Positions 42,479 through 53,323 of a stretch of 64,000 nucleotides of DNA are shown here, piece after piece. The stretch comes from an uncultured Pluralibacter sp. (GTDB lineage Bacteria; Pseudomonadota; Gammaproteobacteria; Enterobacterales; Enterobacteriaceae), in assembly GCF_913775985.1 (NCBI RefSeq), contig NZ_CAJYMB010000106.1, positions 1-64,000 of the forward strand, in the 5' to 3' direction. The stretch's first letter is position 1; the number at the start of each line of letters is the position of its first letter. The notes under the pieces were generated by a model, which worked only from the letters and a program-made list of their open reading frames with translations, did no database searches and was not told where the DNA came from. A program made the translations under genes and the position numbers.

Positions 42479-43042
42479 ATGAAAACGGTAGCCGTGCTGC
42501 TGGCCCCCGGTTTTGAAGAGGCAGAAGCTATTGTCACCATTGATATTTTACGCCGTCTGGAGATCAACGTTGAGACGCTCTCCTGCACGGAAGAGCGCAG
42601 TGTAATGAGCTATCACCAGATCCCGGTGGAAGCCGATGATCTCCTGAGCAAGCGTCTTGATACCACCTTCGACGCGATCGTGCTGCCCGGCGGCCCGGAA
42701 GGCAGCCAGTTTCTCGGCCGCTGCGACAGCGTGCTGGCCTTTGTTGAGCGCCACGACGCGGCGGGAAAATGGATCTGCCCTATCTGCTCCGCGGCCGCCC
42801 GGGTGCTTGGCGCCAACGGCCTGCTGAAAGGCCGGCGCTACGTTTGCTCAGGCGATCTGTGGCAGCAGGTAACGGACGGGGTTTACGTTGACGCTGACGT
42901 GGTGGAAGACGGCAATCTGCTGAGTGGAAAAGGGCTGGGGCGGGTGTTTGACTTCGCGTTTACGCTGGCGGCAAAGCTTGAGGGGAACGATGCGTCGGCC
43001 CGTTTCCAGGCCGAACATATTTACTATCCGTGGCCTAGCTAG
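42479..43042 (+). CDS. DJ-1/PfpI-family protein
   Basis: 187-residue flavodoxin-like protein of the DJ-1/PfpI superfamily, close to YajL in layout. Acid residue in GFEEAEA (E14/E15) and nucleophile elbow [12 protein letters not shown], where C103 fits the catalytic cysteine. Relatives act as deglycases/chaperones or stress proteins; the actual role here is not known. AAGGAG sits 7 nt before ATG. Its 3' end overlaps the convergent yfcL gene by 8 nt. Confidence 0.88.
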   Translation: MKTVAVLLAPGFEEAEAIVTIDILRRLEINVETLSCTEERSVMSYHQIPVEADDLLSKRLDTTFDAIVLPGGPEGSQFLGRCDSVLAFVERHDAAGKWICPICSAAARVLGANGLLKGRRYVCSGDLWQQVTDGVYVDADVVEDGNLLSGKGLGRVFDFAFTLAAKLEGNDASARFQAEHIYYPWPS

Positions 43043-43313
43043 CCAGCGCCTGCTGGTAGAGCCGATTCCACATTTCCAGCACCAGCGCCTGATCGCGGGG
43101 ATTGAGCTCGCCGGCTGAGATGGCTTTTTCGAGACTCTGGTTTACTTTTTCATAGACGGCCTGGGCAGAGTGGTCGTCGCCCTCCTCCAGATCGGCCACC
43201 GAAATCGTCAGGTGGCCGCGCAGATAGCCGCCGGCGAACAGTTCGTCGTCGCTGCCGTGCTCTACCATATCGTCAATTAATGCCAGAATGCGCGATTCAA
43301 ATTCTGCGATCAT
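43035..43313 (-). CDS. yfcL: YfcL family protein
   Basis: 92-residue acidic helical protein nearly identical to E. coli YfcL ([20 protein letters not shown]). Function unknown. Two adjacent ATGs occur (43316 and 43313); the second is preferred because GAGG is 7 nt away and E. coli begins MIAEFE. Ends overlapping the DJ-1 gene by 8 nt on the other strand. Confidence 0.92.
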   Translation of the reverse strand: MIAEFESRILALIDDMVEHGSDDELFAGGYLRGHLTISVADLEEGDDHSAQAVYEKVNQSLEKAISAGELNPRDQALVLEMWNRLYQQALAS

Positions 43314-43326
43314 CATTTTTCCTCAG

Positions 43327-43872
43327 TTAAAGATCTTCCGGCCACGGGAACAACTCCGCGGTCAGCACAGGCGTCTTGTAATAGTCGCGCAGCGCCTCGA
43401 TAAAGCGCGCCGGACGGGCGGGAATGCCCTGCTTCAGGTAAGTCATCACCTGGGCGTGAACCCGGCGCTGAAACGCAATGCGGTCGGGCTCAACGTCGCC
43501 TTCCAGGTTGTCGCAGCTGACGTTAAACGGAAAACCTGCCGCAACGCAGAACAGCCAGTCAAAGGCCTGCGGCTTGACTTCCACATCTTCAAACTGGCAC
43601 TGGGTTTTGGCATCGCGCCCGTCCGGGCAGTACCAGTAGCCGAAGTCCACCAGCTTTCGGCGCTCGGCCCCGGCGATACACCAGTGGGAGATCTCATGCA
43701 GCGCGCTGGCGTAAAAGCCGTGGGCAAAGACGATGCGGTTATAGGGCAACTCGTCGTCTGCGGGCAGGTAAACAGGCTCATCGTCGCCTTTCACCAGGCG
43801 GGTATTAAAGTCGTCAAAAAAGCAGCCGTCGAAAATATCGATCAGCTGCTGGTAGTGGTGTTGCTGTTGCAT
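43327..43872 (-). CDS. epmC: elongation factor P hydroxylase EpmC (YfcM)
   Basis: 181-residue enzyme that hydroxylates the lysyl-lysine modification on elongation factor P. Conserved block AHGFYASALHEISHWCIAG carries the HExxHW-like metal site, followed by YWYCPDGRD. Start at ATG 43872 (MQQQHHYQQLIDIF) by alignment with the 182-residue E. coli protein; it shares one base with the yfcA stop (TGATG). Confidence 0.95.
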   Translation of the reverse strand: MQQQHHYQQLIDIFDGCFFDDFNTRLVKGDDEPVYLPADDELPYNRIVFAHGFYASALHEISHWCIAGAERRKLVDFGYWYCPDGRDAKTQCQFEDVEVKPQAFDWLFCVAAGFPFNVSCDNLEGDVEPDRIAFQRRVHAQVMTYLKQGIPARPARFIEALRDYYKTPVLTAELFPWPEDL

Positions 43873-44681
43873 CAATGAATTCCCAGCCACTGGGCGATCG
43901 CTGCGCCGTGGCTATCGTAAAGTAATTTCGCACTCATCACCGCCGAAACGATAACGATCATCGGACGGATCAGCGACTGCCCCTTGCTGAGCACCAGCCG
44001 CGATCCCATCCGCGCACCTATGTATTGTCCGGCCATCATGATAAAGCCGGTTCCCCAGATAACCTTACCGCCGATCATAAAAAGCAGCAGGCCGCCGATA
44101 TTCGAGGTGGCGTTAAGCACTTTGGCGTGGGCGGTGGACTTGGCGAGGTTAAAGCCTGCCAGCATCACGAACGACAGGGCGTAAAACGAGCCGGCGGCCG
44201 GGCCAAAAAAACCGTCGTAAAAGCCGACGCATCCCCCGGACACCAGCGCAAACGGCAGGCCGTACAGGCGGCGGGCGCGATCCTCCTCCCCGAGCCTCGG
44301 CATCAGTAAAAAATAGAGGCCGATACCGATAATCAGCAGCGGCAGGATCTGGCGCAGGATATCGGATTTAACGTGCTGAACCAGCAGCGCCCCGGCGGTA
44401 GAGCCGATAAAGGTCATCAGAATATTGAGCTTCTGATCCCCAAGCTTCACCACGCCCCGGCGAATAAAGTACAGCGAGGCGGAGATAGACCCGCCGCAGG
44501 CCTGCAGCTTGTTGGTGGCCAGCGCGTTGGCGGGAGACATGCCCGCCGCCATCAGCGCCGGGATCGTCAGCAGGCCGCCGCCGCCGGCGAGGGAGTCAAT
44601 AAATCCGGCCAGCAGCGCGATAAAAAAAAGCGCCGCCAGCATCAGCGGCGACACCATAAACAGCGCGGAAAAATCGTCCAT
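43872..44681 (-). CDS. yfcA: TSUP-family membrane transporter YfcA
   Basis: 269-residue polytopic protein of the sulfite-exporter TauE/SafE family with about eight spans and the N-terminal signature AGFIDSLAGGGGLLTIPALMA. Substrate unknown. One-base coupled to both neighbours (mepA stop TAATG; epmC start). Confidence 0.94.
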   Translation of the reverse strand: MDDFSALFMVSPLMLAALFFIALLAGFIDSLAGGGGLLTIPALMAAGMSPANALATNKLQACGGSISASLYFIRRGVVKLGDQKLNILMTFIGSTAGALLVQHVKSDILRQILPLLIIGIGLYFLLMPRLGEEDRARRLYGLPFALVSGGCVGFYDGFFGPAAGSFYALSFVMLAGFNLAKSTAHAKVLNATSNIGGLLLFMIGGKVIWGTGFIMMAGQYIGARMGSRLVLSKGQSLIRPMIVIVSAVMSAKLLYDSHGAAIAQWLGIH

Positions 44682-45505
44682 TACAGTTTATGCTCGTCCA
44701 GTAGCGCCTGACAGGAGGCCGGTAGCGGCGGCGGCTGTTTCTTGCCGGGCTTCACCGTGCCGGGTTTCGGCGGTTCAAACCAGCTTTGCAGCTCGGCACC
44801 GCAGCCATCGCCCGGCGGCGGGGCCGGCTGATCCTGGCACTCCAGGCTACCCGCAGGGCAGCGCAGGCGAACGTGCATGTGCGCGCGATGCTGGAACCAC
44901 GGGCGCACTTTGCGCAGCCAGTCGCGGTCGCTGCCCGCGTCTTCGCAAAGCCGCTGTTTAATGGCCGGGTTGACGAAAATGCGCGTGACCTCCTGGTCTT
45001 CAGCGGCAAGCTTTACAAGCTGCCCGATCTGCGGCGACCAGCGGGACGCAACCACGCGCTTGCCGTCGGCGGAGACCAGATCCAGCGCCTGGGGCTTCAG
45101 CAGCTGGGCAGAGGTCCAGCGGGTGCGCGGCAGCTGCAGGAAAATGTCCACATCCAGACCAATCTGGTGGCTGGCGTGGCCGCTGTTGAAGCGCCCGCCC
45201 GCCGGCATTCCCATGTCGCCAATCAGCATCGTGCCTAGCCCATGCTGCCCGGCCCGATTGCCGAGACGCTGAATAAACTGCACCAGATCCGGGTGGCCGA
45301 AGAAGCGGCGCTGGTCGGTGCGCATGACCTGATAGGTGTCGGACTGCAGCGGCAGCGGCTCGGCGCCGACAATGCAGCCGTTGGAAAAGGAGCCAATCGA
45401 CTGCGTCGTACCGGGGATCGGCTGGGTGATTTTCTGCCACGGCGTCGCCGCCGGAGCCGCGGCGCTGGCGAGCATGGCCAGCAGCGCGATCGTTGTCTTT
45501 TTCAT
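44681..45505 (-). CDS. mepA: penicillin-insensitive murein endopeptidase MepA
   Basis: 274-residue periplasmic LAS-type zinc endopeptidase cleaving D-Ala-mDAP crosslinks. Signal peptide [20 protein letters not shown]; metal ligands in [20 protein letters not shown] (H and D) and in RAHMHVRL. Start at ATG 45505 preceded by GAGGGAA; six more codons upstream are not needed. Middle of the aroC-mepA-yfcA-epmC-yfcL series. Confidence 0.95.
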   Translation of the reverse strand: MKKTTIALLAMLASAAAPAATPWQKITQPIPGTTQSIGSFSNGCIVGAEPLPLQSDTYQVMRTDQRRFFGHPDLVQFIQRLGNRAGQHGLGTMLIGDMGMPAGGRFNSGHASHQIGLDVDIFLQLPRTRWTSAQLLKPQALDLVSADGKRVVASRWSPQIGQLVKLAAEDQEVTRIFVNPAIKQRLCEDAGSDRDWLRKVRPWFQHRAHMHVRLRCPAGSLECQDQPAPPPGDGCGAELQSWFEPPKPGTVKPGKKQPPPLPASCQALLDEHKL

Positions 45506-45533
45506 GTTCCCTCGCGTTAGCAATTCCCGCGCG

Positions 45534-46619
45534 CTACCAGCGTGGAAGCGGGCTTGTCACATCGGCATTTTGCGCGCGCTGGCGCAAAAGATGATCCATC
45601 AGCACGATCGCCAGCATCGCTTCGGCGATCGGCACCGCGCGGATCCCCACGCAGGGATCGTGGCGGCCTTTGGTGATCATCTCCACTTCATCACCGTCGC
45701 GATTGATGGTACGGCCCGGCACGGTAATGCTGGAGGTCGGTTTCAGGGCCAGATGCGCGACAATCTGCTGGCCGCTGCTGATCCCGCCGAGAATGCCGCC
45801 GGCGTGGTTGCTCTGAAAACCGTCTTTGGTTATCTCATCGCGATTCTGGCTGCCGCGCAGGCTGACCACGCCGAAGCCTTCGCCAATTTCCACGCCTTTT
45901 ACGGCGTTGATGCTCATCAGCGCGTGGGCGATATCGGCGTCGAGCCTGTCGAAGACCGGCTCGCCGAGCCCCGGCGGTACGCCGTCGGCAATGACGGTCA
46001 CTTTTGCACCGATGGAGTCGCCCTCTTTTTTCAGGCCGCGCATCAGTTCATCCAGGGCCTCGATTTTGGCCGGGTCCGGGCAAAAGAATGGGTTCTGTTC
46101 AACCTGCTCCCAGTCGACGATTGCCAGCGGAATATCACCCATTTGGGTCAGGCAGCCGCGGATAACGATGCCGTATTTCTCCGCCAGATATTTCTTGGCA
46201 ATCGCGCCCGCCGCAACGCGCATCGCGGTTTCCCGCGCGGAAGAGCGGCCGCCGCCGCGGTAGTCGCGCAGGCCGTACTTCTGCTCGTAGGTGTAATCAG
46301 CGTGGCCCGGACGGAAGACGTCCTTGATGGCGCTGTAGTCCTGCGAGCGCTGGTCGGTGTTCTCGATCAGCAGGCCGATGCTGGTGCCGGAGGTGACGCC
46401 TTCAAACACGCCGGAGAGGATTTTGACCCGATCCGGCTCCCGGCGCTGGGTGGTGTAGCGGGAGGTGCCCGGACGGCGGCGATCGAGATCGTGCTGCAGA
46501 TCGTCCTCCGTCAGCGGGATGCCCGGGGGCACGCCGTCAACGATGCAGCCCAGCGCCAGGCCGTGGGATTCGCCGAAGGTGGTTACGCGAAAGAGTTGTC
46601 CAATTGTGTTTCCTGCCAT
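45534..46619 (-). CDS. aroC: chorismate synthase AroC
   Basis: 361-residue FMN-dependent enzyme making chorismate from EPSP, last step of the shikimate pathway. Signatures: [38 protein letters not shown] and [20 protein letters not shown]. Start is ATG 46619 ([10 protein letters not shown]); an in-frame GTG just before it is not used in relatives. Confidence 0.98.
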   Translation of the reverse strand: MAGNTIGQLFRVTTFGESHGLALGCIVDGVPPGIPLTEDDLQHDLDRRRPGTSRYTTQRREPDRVKILSGVFEGVTSGTSIGLLIENTDQRSQDYSAIKDVFRPGHADYTYEQKYGLRDYRGGGRSSARETAMRVAAGAIAKKYLAEKYGIVIRGCLTQMGDIPLAIVDWEQVEQNPFFCPDPAKIEALDELMRGLKKEGDSIGAKVTVIADGVPPGLGEPVFDRLDADIAHALMSINAVKGVEIGEGFGVVSLRGSQNRDEITKDGFQSNHAGGILGGISSGQQIVAHLALKPTSSITVPGRTINRDGDEVEMITKGRHDPCVGIRAVPIAEAMLAIVLMDHLLRQRAQNADVTSPLPRW

Positions 46620-46642
46620 CACCGGCTCCGTTCGAATTGTAA

Positions 46643-47575
46643 TTAGTCTTTATAGAGGCTGAAGTGTTCGCGGGCAGCGATCAGCTGCGCTTTGGTGAGC
46701 ATAAAGACGCCGTCACCGCCGTTATCAAACTCAAGCCAGGTGAACGGTACATCAGGATACTGCGCGATCAGGTGTACCATGCTGTTACCGACTTCACAAA
46801 TCAGAATACCGTCATCGGTCAGGTAGTCCGGCGCGTTGCCGAGAATGCGGCGCGTCAGCTTCAGGCCGTCAGAGCCGGAAGCCAGGCCCAGCTCCGGCTC
46901 GTGGCGGTATTCGTTCGGCAGGTCGGCCATATCTTCTTCGTCAACGTAAGGCGGATTGGTGACGATCAGGTCGTACTGCATTTTCGGCAGGTCGCGGAAC
47001 AGGTCGGAGCGAATAGGCGTAACCTGGTGAATCAGGCCGTGCTCTTCAATATTGTATTCCGCGACTGCCAGCGCGTCGGTCGAGATATCGACACCGTCGA
47101 CTTCGGCCTCCGGGAAGGCATAGGCGCAGGCGATAGCAATGCAGCCGCTGCCGGTGCACATGTCGAGGATATGCTGCGGCTGATGGTTAATAAGCCCGGC
47201 AAAGCGGTTATTAATAAGCTCACCAATCGGCGAGCGCGGCACCAGCACCCGCTCGTCCACGTAAAATTCGTGGCCGCAGAACCAGGCTTTATTGGTGAGA
47301 TAAGCCACCGGAATGCGCTCGTTGATGCGGCGGATAACCCGCTCCACAATGCGGTGTTTTTCGCTGGAGGTCAGACGCGCGATGCGCATGTCTTCCGGGA
47401 TATCCAGCGGCAGATAGAGAGAGGGAAGCACCAGCTGTACGGCTTCGTCCCACGGATTGTCCGTACCGTGTCCGTACCAGACGCCGGCGGCGCTGAAGCG
47501 GCTTACCGCCCAGCGCAGCATGTCCTGAATGGTATGCAGCTCGTTAACGGCTTCATCGACAAAAATTTTATCCAC
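46643..47575 (-). CDS. prmB: ribosomal protein L3 glutamine methyltransferase PrmB
   Basis: 310-residue SAM-dependent N5-glutamine methyltransferase that modifies Gln150 of ribosomal protein L3. SAM motif [19 protein letters not shown] near 137-155 and the glutamine-binding NPPYVDEED motif are intact. Precedes aroC by 23 nt and is divergent from smrB. Confidence 0.97.
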   Translation of the reverse strand: MDKIFVDEAVNELHTIQDMLRWAVSRFSAAGVWYGHGTDNPWDEAVQLVLPSLYLPLDIPEDMRIARLTSSEKHRIVERVIRRINERIPVAYLTNKAWFCGHEFYVDERVLVPRSPIGELINNRFAGLINHQPQHILDMCTGSGCIAIACAYAFPEAEVDGVDISTDALAVAEYNIEEHGLIHQVTPIRSDLFRDLPKMQYDLIVTNPPYVDEEDMADLPNEYRHEPELGLASGSDGLKLTRRILGNAPDYLTDDGILICEVGNSMVHLIAQYPDVPFTWLEFDNGGDGVFMLTKAQLIAAREHFSLYKD

Positions 47576-47729
47576 TTTCCCCTCCAGGGCACCTACGCTT
47601 TAAATTCGGCGGCTAGTTTGCCATGAAGGCGGCGATAAATCAGCACTCTTGCGCCGCAAGCGTGCGAGGAAAATGTGTTTTCTGGAAGCAGTCGGGTAAA
47701 CTATCGAAAAAAACGAATTGAGAAGGCGA

Positions 47730-48281
47730 ATGAAGAAGAAACCCACACTGAGTGAGGAGGATCAGGCGCTGTTCCGCCAGCTGATGACCGGAACCCGGAA
47801 AATTAAGCAGGACACCATAATTCACCGCCCGGAACGTAAAAAAATCAGCGCGGTACCGGTCAAGCGGCTGCTGCAGGAGCAGGCCGATAATAGCCACTAT
47901 TTTTCCGATGAATTCCAGCCGCTGCTGAATACCGACGGGCCGGCAAAGTACGTGCGTGCCGACGTCAGCCACTTCGAAGCGAAAAAGCTGCGCCGCGGCG
48001 ACTACTCCCCGGAGCTGTTTCTCGATTTACACGGCCTCACCCAGATGCAGGCCAAACAGGAGCTTGGGGCGCTGATTGCCGCCTGCCGCCGGGAGCACGT
48101 ATTCTGCGCCTGCGTAATGCACGGCCACGGACGCCACGTTCTCAAGCAGCAAACGCCGCTGTGGCTGGCCCAGCATCCCTACGTCATGGCTTTTCATCAG
48201 GCACCAAAAGAGTACGGCGGCGACGCCGCGCTGCTGGTGTTGATTGAAGTGGAAGAGTGGCAGCCGCCGGAGCTGCCGTAA
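47730..48281 (+). CDS. smrB: ribosome rescue endonuclease SmrB
   Basis: 183-residue protein, exactly E. coli length. The C-terminal Smr domain carries [15 protein letters not shown] (DxH) and HGHGRHVLK (HGxG). In E. coli SmrB cuts mRNA between collided ribosomes. Start at ATG 47730 ([12 protein letters not shown]) after GAAGG; an upstream start at 47718 would put the ribosome site inside the gene. In E. coli K-12 a fimbrial cluster separates smrB from sixA; here the two are adjacent and convergent. Confidence 0.95.
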   Translation: MKKKPTLSEEDQALFRQLMTGTRKIKQDTIIHRPERKKISAVPVKRLLQEQADNSHYFSDEFQPLLNTDGPAKYVRADVSHFEAKKLRRGDYSPELFLDLHGLTQMQAKQELGALIAACRREHVFCACVMHGHGRHVLKQQTPLWLAQHPYVMAFHQAPKEYGGDAALLVLIEVEEWQPPELP

Positions 48282-48324
48282 AGCAGGGACAGCGCGGGCC
48301 GCAGGTAAGCGGCCCGGACAGGAC

Positions 48325-48810
48325 TCAGATAGCTTTCGCCATTTTGAGATTGCAGGGGTTCATCTGCCAGTCGTAGTGGCCCTGCCCCGCTTTATCAAGC
48401 GTGACGCAGGCGATTGACGAGGTAGAAAACATCGGCGGCGTTTCGCCGGGGCAAAGTTCCGACACCAGATAGCCCACCAGCGGCAGGTGAGAAATCACCA
48501 ATACTGAAGCGACATCTTCACTGGCCAGCGTCTGCAGGTAGCCGCTCACCAGGCCCACATCGCCACCGGGCGTCAGCTCAGGAAGGACATCTACGCTGTC
48601 GGGGAGGTTCATACATTCGCCGACCACGCCCAGCGTCTGCTCTGCTCTCAGGTACGGGCTGACCAGAACGCGCTCGATATCCACTTTTTGACCTTTCAGC
48701 CAGGCCGCCATTTGGCGGGACTCATCGCAGCCGCACGCGGTCAGGGGACGGACCGAGTCGCTTGCTGCATCGAGGGCTGCGTCGCCGTGACGCATGATAA
48801 AAACTTGCAT
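48325..48810 (-). CDS. sixA: phosphohistidine phosphatase SixA
   Basis: 161-residue histidine-phosphatase-fold enzyme; RHG motif at 7-9 (MQVFIMRHGDA, catalytic H8) and the second histidine in VISHLPLVGYLVSEL. Dephosphorylates phosphohistidine (ArcB Hpt domain and the nitrogen PTS in E. coli). 240 bp to fadJ upstream hold its promoter; nothing else recognised there. Confidence 0.95.
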   Translation of the reverse strand: MQVFIMRHGDAALDAASDSVRPLTACGCDESRQMAAWLKGQKVDIERVLVSPYLRAEQTLGVVGECMNLPDSVDVLPELTPGGDVGLVSGYLQTLASEDVASVLVISHLPLVGYLVSELCPGETPPMFSTSSIACVTLDKAGQGHYDWQMNPCNLKMAKAI

Positions 48811-49050
48811 ATTGCACCGCTTTTGTTAACCAGAAACACCGGAAAGCCACCGCGTAACATACGCTGCGCCTTCAGTGACCGGGCATTGTGCCTTATCCAT
48901 TCTTCGAATGAAACGCTGTTTTTTACCTCAATGGCGTAAGTATAGTCAATCCCTGGCTATAAATTCGCCACCGCAATGCGCTTTCTTGCGCTGCGAAGAT
49001 GAACAGCGCAGCGCGCGCGGGTAAAAATCTGTGTTTCACTCAATCAGGAT

Positions 49051-51198
49051 TTACTCACTCCGGGGTTGGGTCTCCCCGGCCCGGAATGTCTGCCCCTTTT
49101 CCGCCATGCGCAGCAGGGCGTCGCCAGGGGCAAAGCGTGGGCCATATCTGGCCTCTAGCCGCTGCAGCGTCTCGACAACCTCGCGCGCGCCCAGCGTGTC
49201 CATATAGCGGAACGGGCCGCCTAAAAACGGCGGGAAGCCAATGCCAAAAACCGCACCGATGTCGCCGTCCCGGGCGCTGCGCACGACCTGCTCGTCGTAA
49301 CAGCGCGCCGCTTCATTGAGCATCATCATGACGCAGCGTTCGCAAATCTCCTGCGCGGAGAAATTCTGCTTTTGACCACCGCCGATCAGGGCATAAATTG
49401 CCGGGTCCGGCTGTTTCTTGCTTTTACGCCCTTTTGTGCCGTAAAGATAGAAACCCCGGCCATTTTTTCTGCCTTTGCGATCGTCATTGAGGATCGCGCT
49501 GATGGCATTTGCCGGCGGGGCAAAACGCTCACCGTAGGCCGCCTCCAGTACCGGAATGATTTTGGTGCCGGTATCAATGCCCACTTCGTCCAGCAGCTGC
49601 ACCGGCCCGACCGGAAAGCCAAAATTCACCAGCGCCTCGTCAATCTGCTCAACGGTTGCGCCTTCCTTCAGCAGGTAGATCGCCTCATTGATATAGGGCG
49701 CGAGAATGCGGTTGACGTAAAAGCCGGCTTTATCGGCGACTACCACCGGCGTCTTGCCGAGCTGCCGGGCCAGCTTGACGATAGTGGCGATGGTTGCCGG
49801 TGACGTGCCGGCGTGGGGGATCACCTCAACCAAAGGCATTTTTTCTACCGGGCTAAAGAAGTGCAGGCCAATAACCTGCCCGGGGCGCTGCGCCTTCGCG
49901 GCAATGTCGCCGATGGGCAGCGACGAGGTGTTCGAGGCGAAAATGGTGTGCGGCGCGAAGTGCGCCTCCACATCCGCCACCATCTGCTGCTTGAGGGCCA
50001 GATCTTCAAAGACGGCCTCAATCACCACATCGCGCTGCGAAAATCCCTGATAGTCGGTACTGCCGGTAATTGCCGACAGCTGCCTGTCCCGCTCGCTGGC
50101 GCTGATATGGCGGCGGCGCACTTTTTTATCAAGCTGTTCCCAGCTGTAGCGCAGCGCGTGGTTAATTCCCTTCGCGTTAATATCTTTAATGCGCGTCGGC
50201 AGTCCAGCCTTGCCGGCGGTGACAAAAGCGATGCCGCCGCCCATCAGACCGCCGCCGAGCACCGCTGCCGAACGCAGGGGCAGCGGCTGGGCGTCGGCAC
50301 CGGGATCTTTTTTAAGCTCAGTGCAGGCAAAGAAAATCGAACGCAGCGCTTTTGACTGCGGGGTCATCGCCAGCTCGCCAAAGGCGCGGGCCTCCGCCGC
50401 GTAGCCGCTGCTGCTGCCGTCAGACAGCCCCGTCTCCAGCACCTTGAATATCTGGCCGATGGCGGGATAGTTGCCGCGGGCTTTTTGCTCAGCTTGCTTC
50501 GCGGCAATGCGGAAGACTAAATTTCTCGCCAGCGGGCCCGCCATCAGGCGCTCGCGAACCGGTAGCCTTCTGGCGGAAGGGCGCGGCTTTTTAGCCCGCT
50601 CCACCGCCGCTTCCAGCAGAATTGAATGGGGTACAACCTCGTCCACCAGCCCCGCCCGCAGCGCCTGCTTCGCGCGCAGCTGCTTGCCGGTGAGGATCAT
50701 ATCCAGCGCGGTCGTCAGCCCCACCAGCCTCGGCAGGCGCTGGGTGCCGCCGGAGCCGGGCAGCAGGCCGAGTTGCACTTCCGGTAGCCCGAGCGCGGTT
50801 TTCGCGTCATCGGTGCAGATGCGGCTGTGGCAGGCCAGCGCCAGCTCCAGGCCACCGCCGAGGCAGGCGCCGTGAATGGCGGCCACCACCGGGATCGGCA
50901 GCGCGTTAATTTCAGCCATGATCTGCTGACCCTGCCGGGCAAGGGTTTCGGCCTCCTGCGCGGAGGCGCAGCGGCCAATCATGTTGATGTCGGCCCCGGC
51001 AATAAAGTTGTCCGGCTTGCCGGAGATAATCACCACCCCGCGCAGATCTTTGTTGTCGCGGATCTTCCGCAGGATCTCGCGCACCTGCGCGCCGGCATCG
51101 GCTTTCAGGGTATTCATTTTTTCGCCCGGCTCGTCGATGGTAATCACCGCAACGTTGTCGAGGCGTTCGGTCAGGGTAAATGCGGATTGCGCGTCCAT
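49051..51198 (-). CDS. fadJ: fatty-acid oxidation complex alpha subunit FadJ
   Basis: 715-residue multifunctional enzyme of anaerobic beta-oxidation: enoyl-CoA hydratase/isomerase domain (about 1-190; [17 protein letters not shown] oxyanion region and [22 protein letters not shown]) and 3-hydroxyacyl-CoA dehydrogenase domains (about 310-700; NAD loop [33 protein letters not shown]). Partner of FadI; its start shares one base with the fadI stop. Confidence 0.97.
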   Translation of the reverse strand: MDAQSAFTLTERLDNVAVITIDEPGEKMNTLKADAGAQVREILRKIRDNKDLRGVVIISGKPDNFIAGADINMIGRCASAQEAETLARQGQQIMAEINALPIPVVAAIHGACLGGGLELALACHSRICTDDAKTALGLPEVQLGLLPGSGGTQRLPRLVGLTTALDMILTGKQLRAKQALRAGLVDEVVPHSILLEAAVERAKKPRPSARRLPVRERLMAGPLARNLVFRIAAKQAEQKARGNYPAIGQIFKVLETGLSDGSSSGYAAEARAFGELAMTPQSKALRSIFFACTELKKDPGADAQPLPLRSAAVLGGGLMGGGIAFVTAGKAGLPTRIKDINAKGINHALRYSWEQLDKKVRRRHISASERDRQLSAITGSTDYQGFSQRDVVIEAVFEDLALKQQMVADVEAHFAPHTIFASNTSSLPIGDIAAKAQRPGQVIGLHFFSPVEKMPLVEVIPHAGTSPATIATIVKLARQLGKTPVVVADKAGFYVNRILAPYINEAIYLLKEGATVEQIDEALVNFGFPVGPVQLLDEVGIDTGTKIIPVLEAAYGERFAPPANAISAILNDDRKGRKNGRGFYLYGTKGRKSKKQPDPAIYALIGGGQKQNFSAQEICERCVMMMLNEAARCYDEQVVRSARDGDIGAVFGIGFPPFLGGPFRYMDTLGAREVVETLQRLEARYGPRFAPGDALLRMAEKGQTFRAGETQPRSE

Positions 51199-52508
51199 TA
51201 TTCAGCCTCCAGAACCATCGCGGCACCCAGACCGCCCGCCGCGCAGGCGGTGACCAGACCAAAGCCGCCGCCGCGGCGGCGCAGTTCGTTAAGGGTTTGG
51301 GTGATCATCCGCGCGCCGGTAGCGGCAAAAGGATGTCCGTAGGCGATAGAGCCGCCGAGCACGTTAAATTTGCTCTCGTCAACTTCGCCAGTGGCGTGGG
51401 TGCGCCCCAGCACGTCGCGGGCAAAGCGCTCGCTGGCCATCAGCTGCAGATTAGCAAGCGTCTGGGCCGCGAAGGCTTCATGCATGTCGAACAGGGTTAA
51501 GTCGGCCATCGTCAGCCCGGCGCGCTCAAGAGCCAGCGGCGTAGACCACGCCGGCCCCAGCAGCATGTCCTGACGCACGTCGATAGCCGTAAAAGCGTAG
51601 CTGCGTAAATAGCCGAGCGGCGTCAGGCCCAGCTCTTTAGCCCGGGATTCGGTCATCAGGATCACCGCCGCTGCGCCGTCAGTAAGCGGGGTACTGTTGG
51701 CGGCAGTCACCGAACCGTGACGGCGGTCAAACGCCGGACGCAGTTTGGCATAGTCCGCCAGCGTCGAGCTGCCGCGAATATTATTGTCCTGCTCCAGCGG
51801 CTCGCGGAACGGTGCGGCGTAGGCGGTCATCACCTCATCGCGCAGCTTGCCCTCGGCCCAGGCGCCGGCAGCGCGGACGTGCGAACGGTGCGCCAGCGCG
51901 TCCTGCTGCTCGCGTGAGATCCCCCAGGTTTTGGCCATCTGCTCGGCGGTGTCGCCCATCCGCAGGCCGGTTGAGTATTCCGCCACTGCGGGCGGCACCG
52001 GCGCCAGATCCCGCGGGCGAAGGCGGGAAAAGAGCTTAAGCTTCTGGCCGAGAGTGCGGGCTTTACTGGCATCCACCAGCGTGCGCGCCAGCTTTTTACT
52101 GACGCCAATCGGCAGGACGGAAGAGGAGTCGGCGCCGCCGGCAATGCCGGCGCGGATGGTCCCGGCCATCAGGCTTTCCGCCACGTTGGCCACCGCCTGA
52201 AAGCTGGTGGCGCAGGCGCGGCTGACGCTGTAGGCGTCGGTGTGCACGCTCATGCCGGTACCGAGTACGATTTCGCGGGCGATGTTCGGGGCTTCAGGCA
52301 TCTGAACCACCTGACCGAAAACCAGCTGCTCGATGACTTCAGGAGGGATACCGCTGCGGGCGAGCATTTCGCCAACCACCATTTTGCCCAGATCGATGGC
52401 CGGAATGCCGTGAAACGCGGTCGCCTGGCGGGCAAAAGGCGTGCGCAGTCCGCAGACAATGGCAATGCGATCGCCCTGCCGCGTCGTGAGCGGAGATGCC
52501 TGACTCAT
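51198..52508 (-). CDS. fadI: 3-ketoacyl-CoA thiolase FadI
   Basis: 436-residue thiolase, beta subunit of the anaerobic beta-oxidation complex. Acylated cysteine in [20 protein letters not shown], histidine in [17 protein letters not shown] and second cysteine in [13 protein letters not shown] are all present. First gene of fadIJ, with a FadR box about 30 nt before the start. Confidence 0.97.
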   Translation of the reverse strand: MSQASPLTTRQGDRIAIVCGLRTPFARQATAFHGIPAIDLGKMVVGEMLARSGIPPEVIEQLVFGQVVQMPEAPNIAREIVLGTGMSVHTDAYSVSRACATSFQAVANVAESLMAGTIRAGIAGGADSSSVLPIGVSKKLARTLVDASKARTLGQKLKLFSRLRPRDLAPVPPAVAEYSTGLRMGDTAEQMAKTWGISREQQDALAHRSHVRAAGAWAEGKLRDEVMTAYAAPFREPLEQDNNIRGSSTLADYAKLRPAFDRRHGSVTAANSTPLTDGAAAVILMTESRAKELGLTPLGYLRSYAFTAIDVRQDMLLGPAWSTPLALERAGLTMADLTLFDMHEAFAAQTLANLQLMASERFARDVLGRTHATGEVDESKFNVLGGSIAYGHPFAATGARMITQTLNELRRRGGGFGLVTACAAGGLGAAMVLEAE

Positions 52509-52531
52509 ATTCTTCCCCTGATAAATGTTAA

Positions 52532-52548
52532 AAGTGGTCTGACCTGAT
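52532..52548. promoter_or_regulatory. FadR operator of fadIJ
   Basis: AAGTGGTCTGACCTGAT, close to the FadR consensus (AGCTGGTCCGAYNTGTT family) and containing the TGGTCxGACC core, 24 nt upstream of the fadI ATG, where bound FadR would block transcription in the absence of long-chain acyl-CoA. Confidence 0.75.
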
Positions 52549-52629
52549 AACAGTCTTAACCAATTTTTTACATTCAGCCAATCGGGGAGATAGAAAAGTG
52601 GGAGCTAAAACACACTGGGGGACAAAAAG

Positions 52630-52654
52630 AAACGCCCCAAAATTCGGGGCGTTT
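52630..52654 (-). terminator. yfcZ terminator
   Basis: Nine-bp stem (52630-52638 with 52646-52654), 13 nt after the yfcZ stop, followed by CTTTTTGT on the minus strand: a clear Rho-independent terminator between yfcZ and fadI. Confidence 0.9.
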
Positions 52655-52667
52655 AGTCGAAACTCTC

Positions 52668-52952
52668 TTAGCGCAAACCAAGCTGGAAAATTAAGGTTTC
52701 CGCTTCGCAGCTAAATACAAAATCAATATCCAGCTGAACGCCGCCTTCAACGTCTTTAAATACCGGTGTGATTTGGCACGGTTCAGACTCAACGCCGCGC
52801 GCTTTGGCGGTCAGCGCCGCCAGGGTTTCTTCAGCCTGCGCGCGATTGGCAAAAACGCGGCTGTAGGATGCGGTGCAGTCGGAGTTGTCCATAATGGTAC
52901 CAACGTCCATACAGCAGCAGACCGGGGTTTCATCAGCACTGCATTTACTCAT
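52668..52952 (-). CDS. yfcZ: YfcZ/YiiS family protein
   Basis: 94-residue Cys-rich cytosolic protein (MSKCSADETPVCCCMDVGTI; DUF406). Function unknown. Start at ATG 52952 with AGAGGAAA upstream; the open frame runs eight codons further without support. Divergent from fadL, as in E. coli. Confidence 0.92.
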   Translation of the reverse strand: MSKCSADETPVCCCMDVGTIMDNSDCTASYSRVFANRAQAEETLAALTAKARGVESEPCQITPVFKDVEGGVQLDIDFVFSCEAETLIFQLGLR

Positions 52953-53197
52953 CGTAGATTTCCTCTGTATTTGCACCCAGGGTGCCAGATAAACAATGTG
53001 TTTATTTTACGCCCCTGCCGCCGCCCTCTCCAGTTCATATTCCGGCAAGCGTCGTTAAGTGAGCTAAATCACAATTAAAAATGATCTAAAACAAGAATCG
53101 TCTTTATTAGCATGTTGGTCAGCGCCCATTTTTGCCAACTGGATCGCGTTTCTTGGATCACAATTGAAAAATCTTATAAACATACTTGCAACATACT

Positions 53198-53238
53198 ATC
53201 TGGTCAGACCTATACTCTCGCCACTGGTCTGATTTCAC
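53198..53238. promoter_or_regulatory. two FadR operators upstream of fadL
   Basis: ATCTGGTCAGACCTATA at 53198-53214 and CACTGGTCTGATTTCAC at 53222-53238 both match the FadR core TGGTC-x-GA; centres are 24 bp apart. E. coli fadL also has two FadR sites near its promoter. The rest of the 371-bp yfcZ-fadL gap is AT-rich promoter and leader sequence. Confidence 0.8.
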
Positions 53239-53323
53239 AAAGTAACGGCAGGCCATAAACTTCGCGCTTCTGTTACGGCATGTAACAAATTTTGAATAAA
53301 TAATACTCAATGAGGTTATGGTC

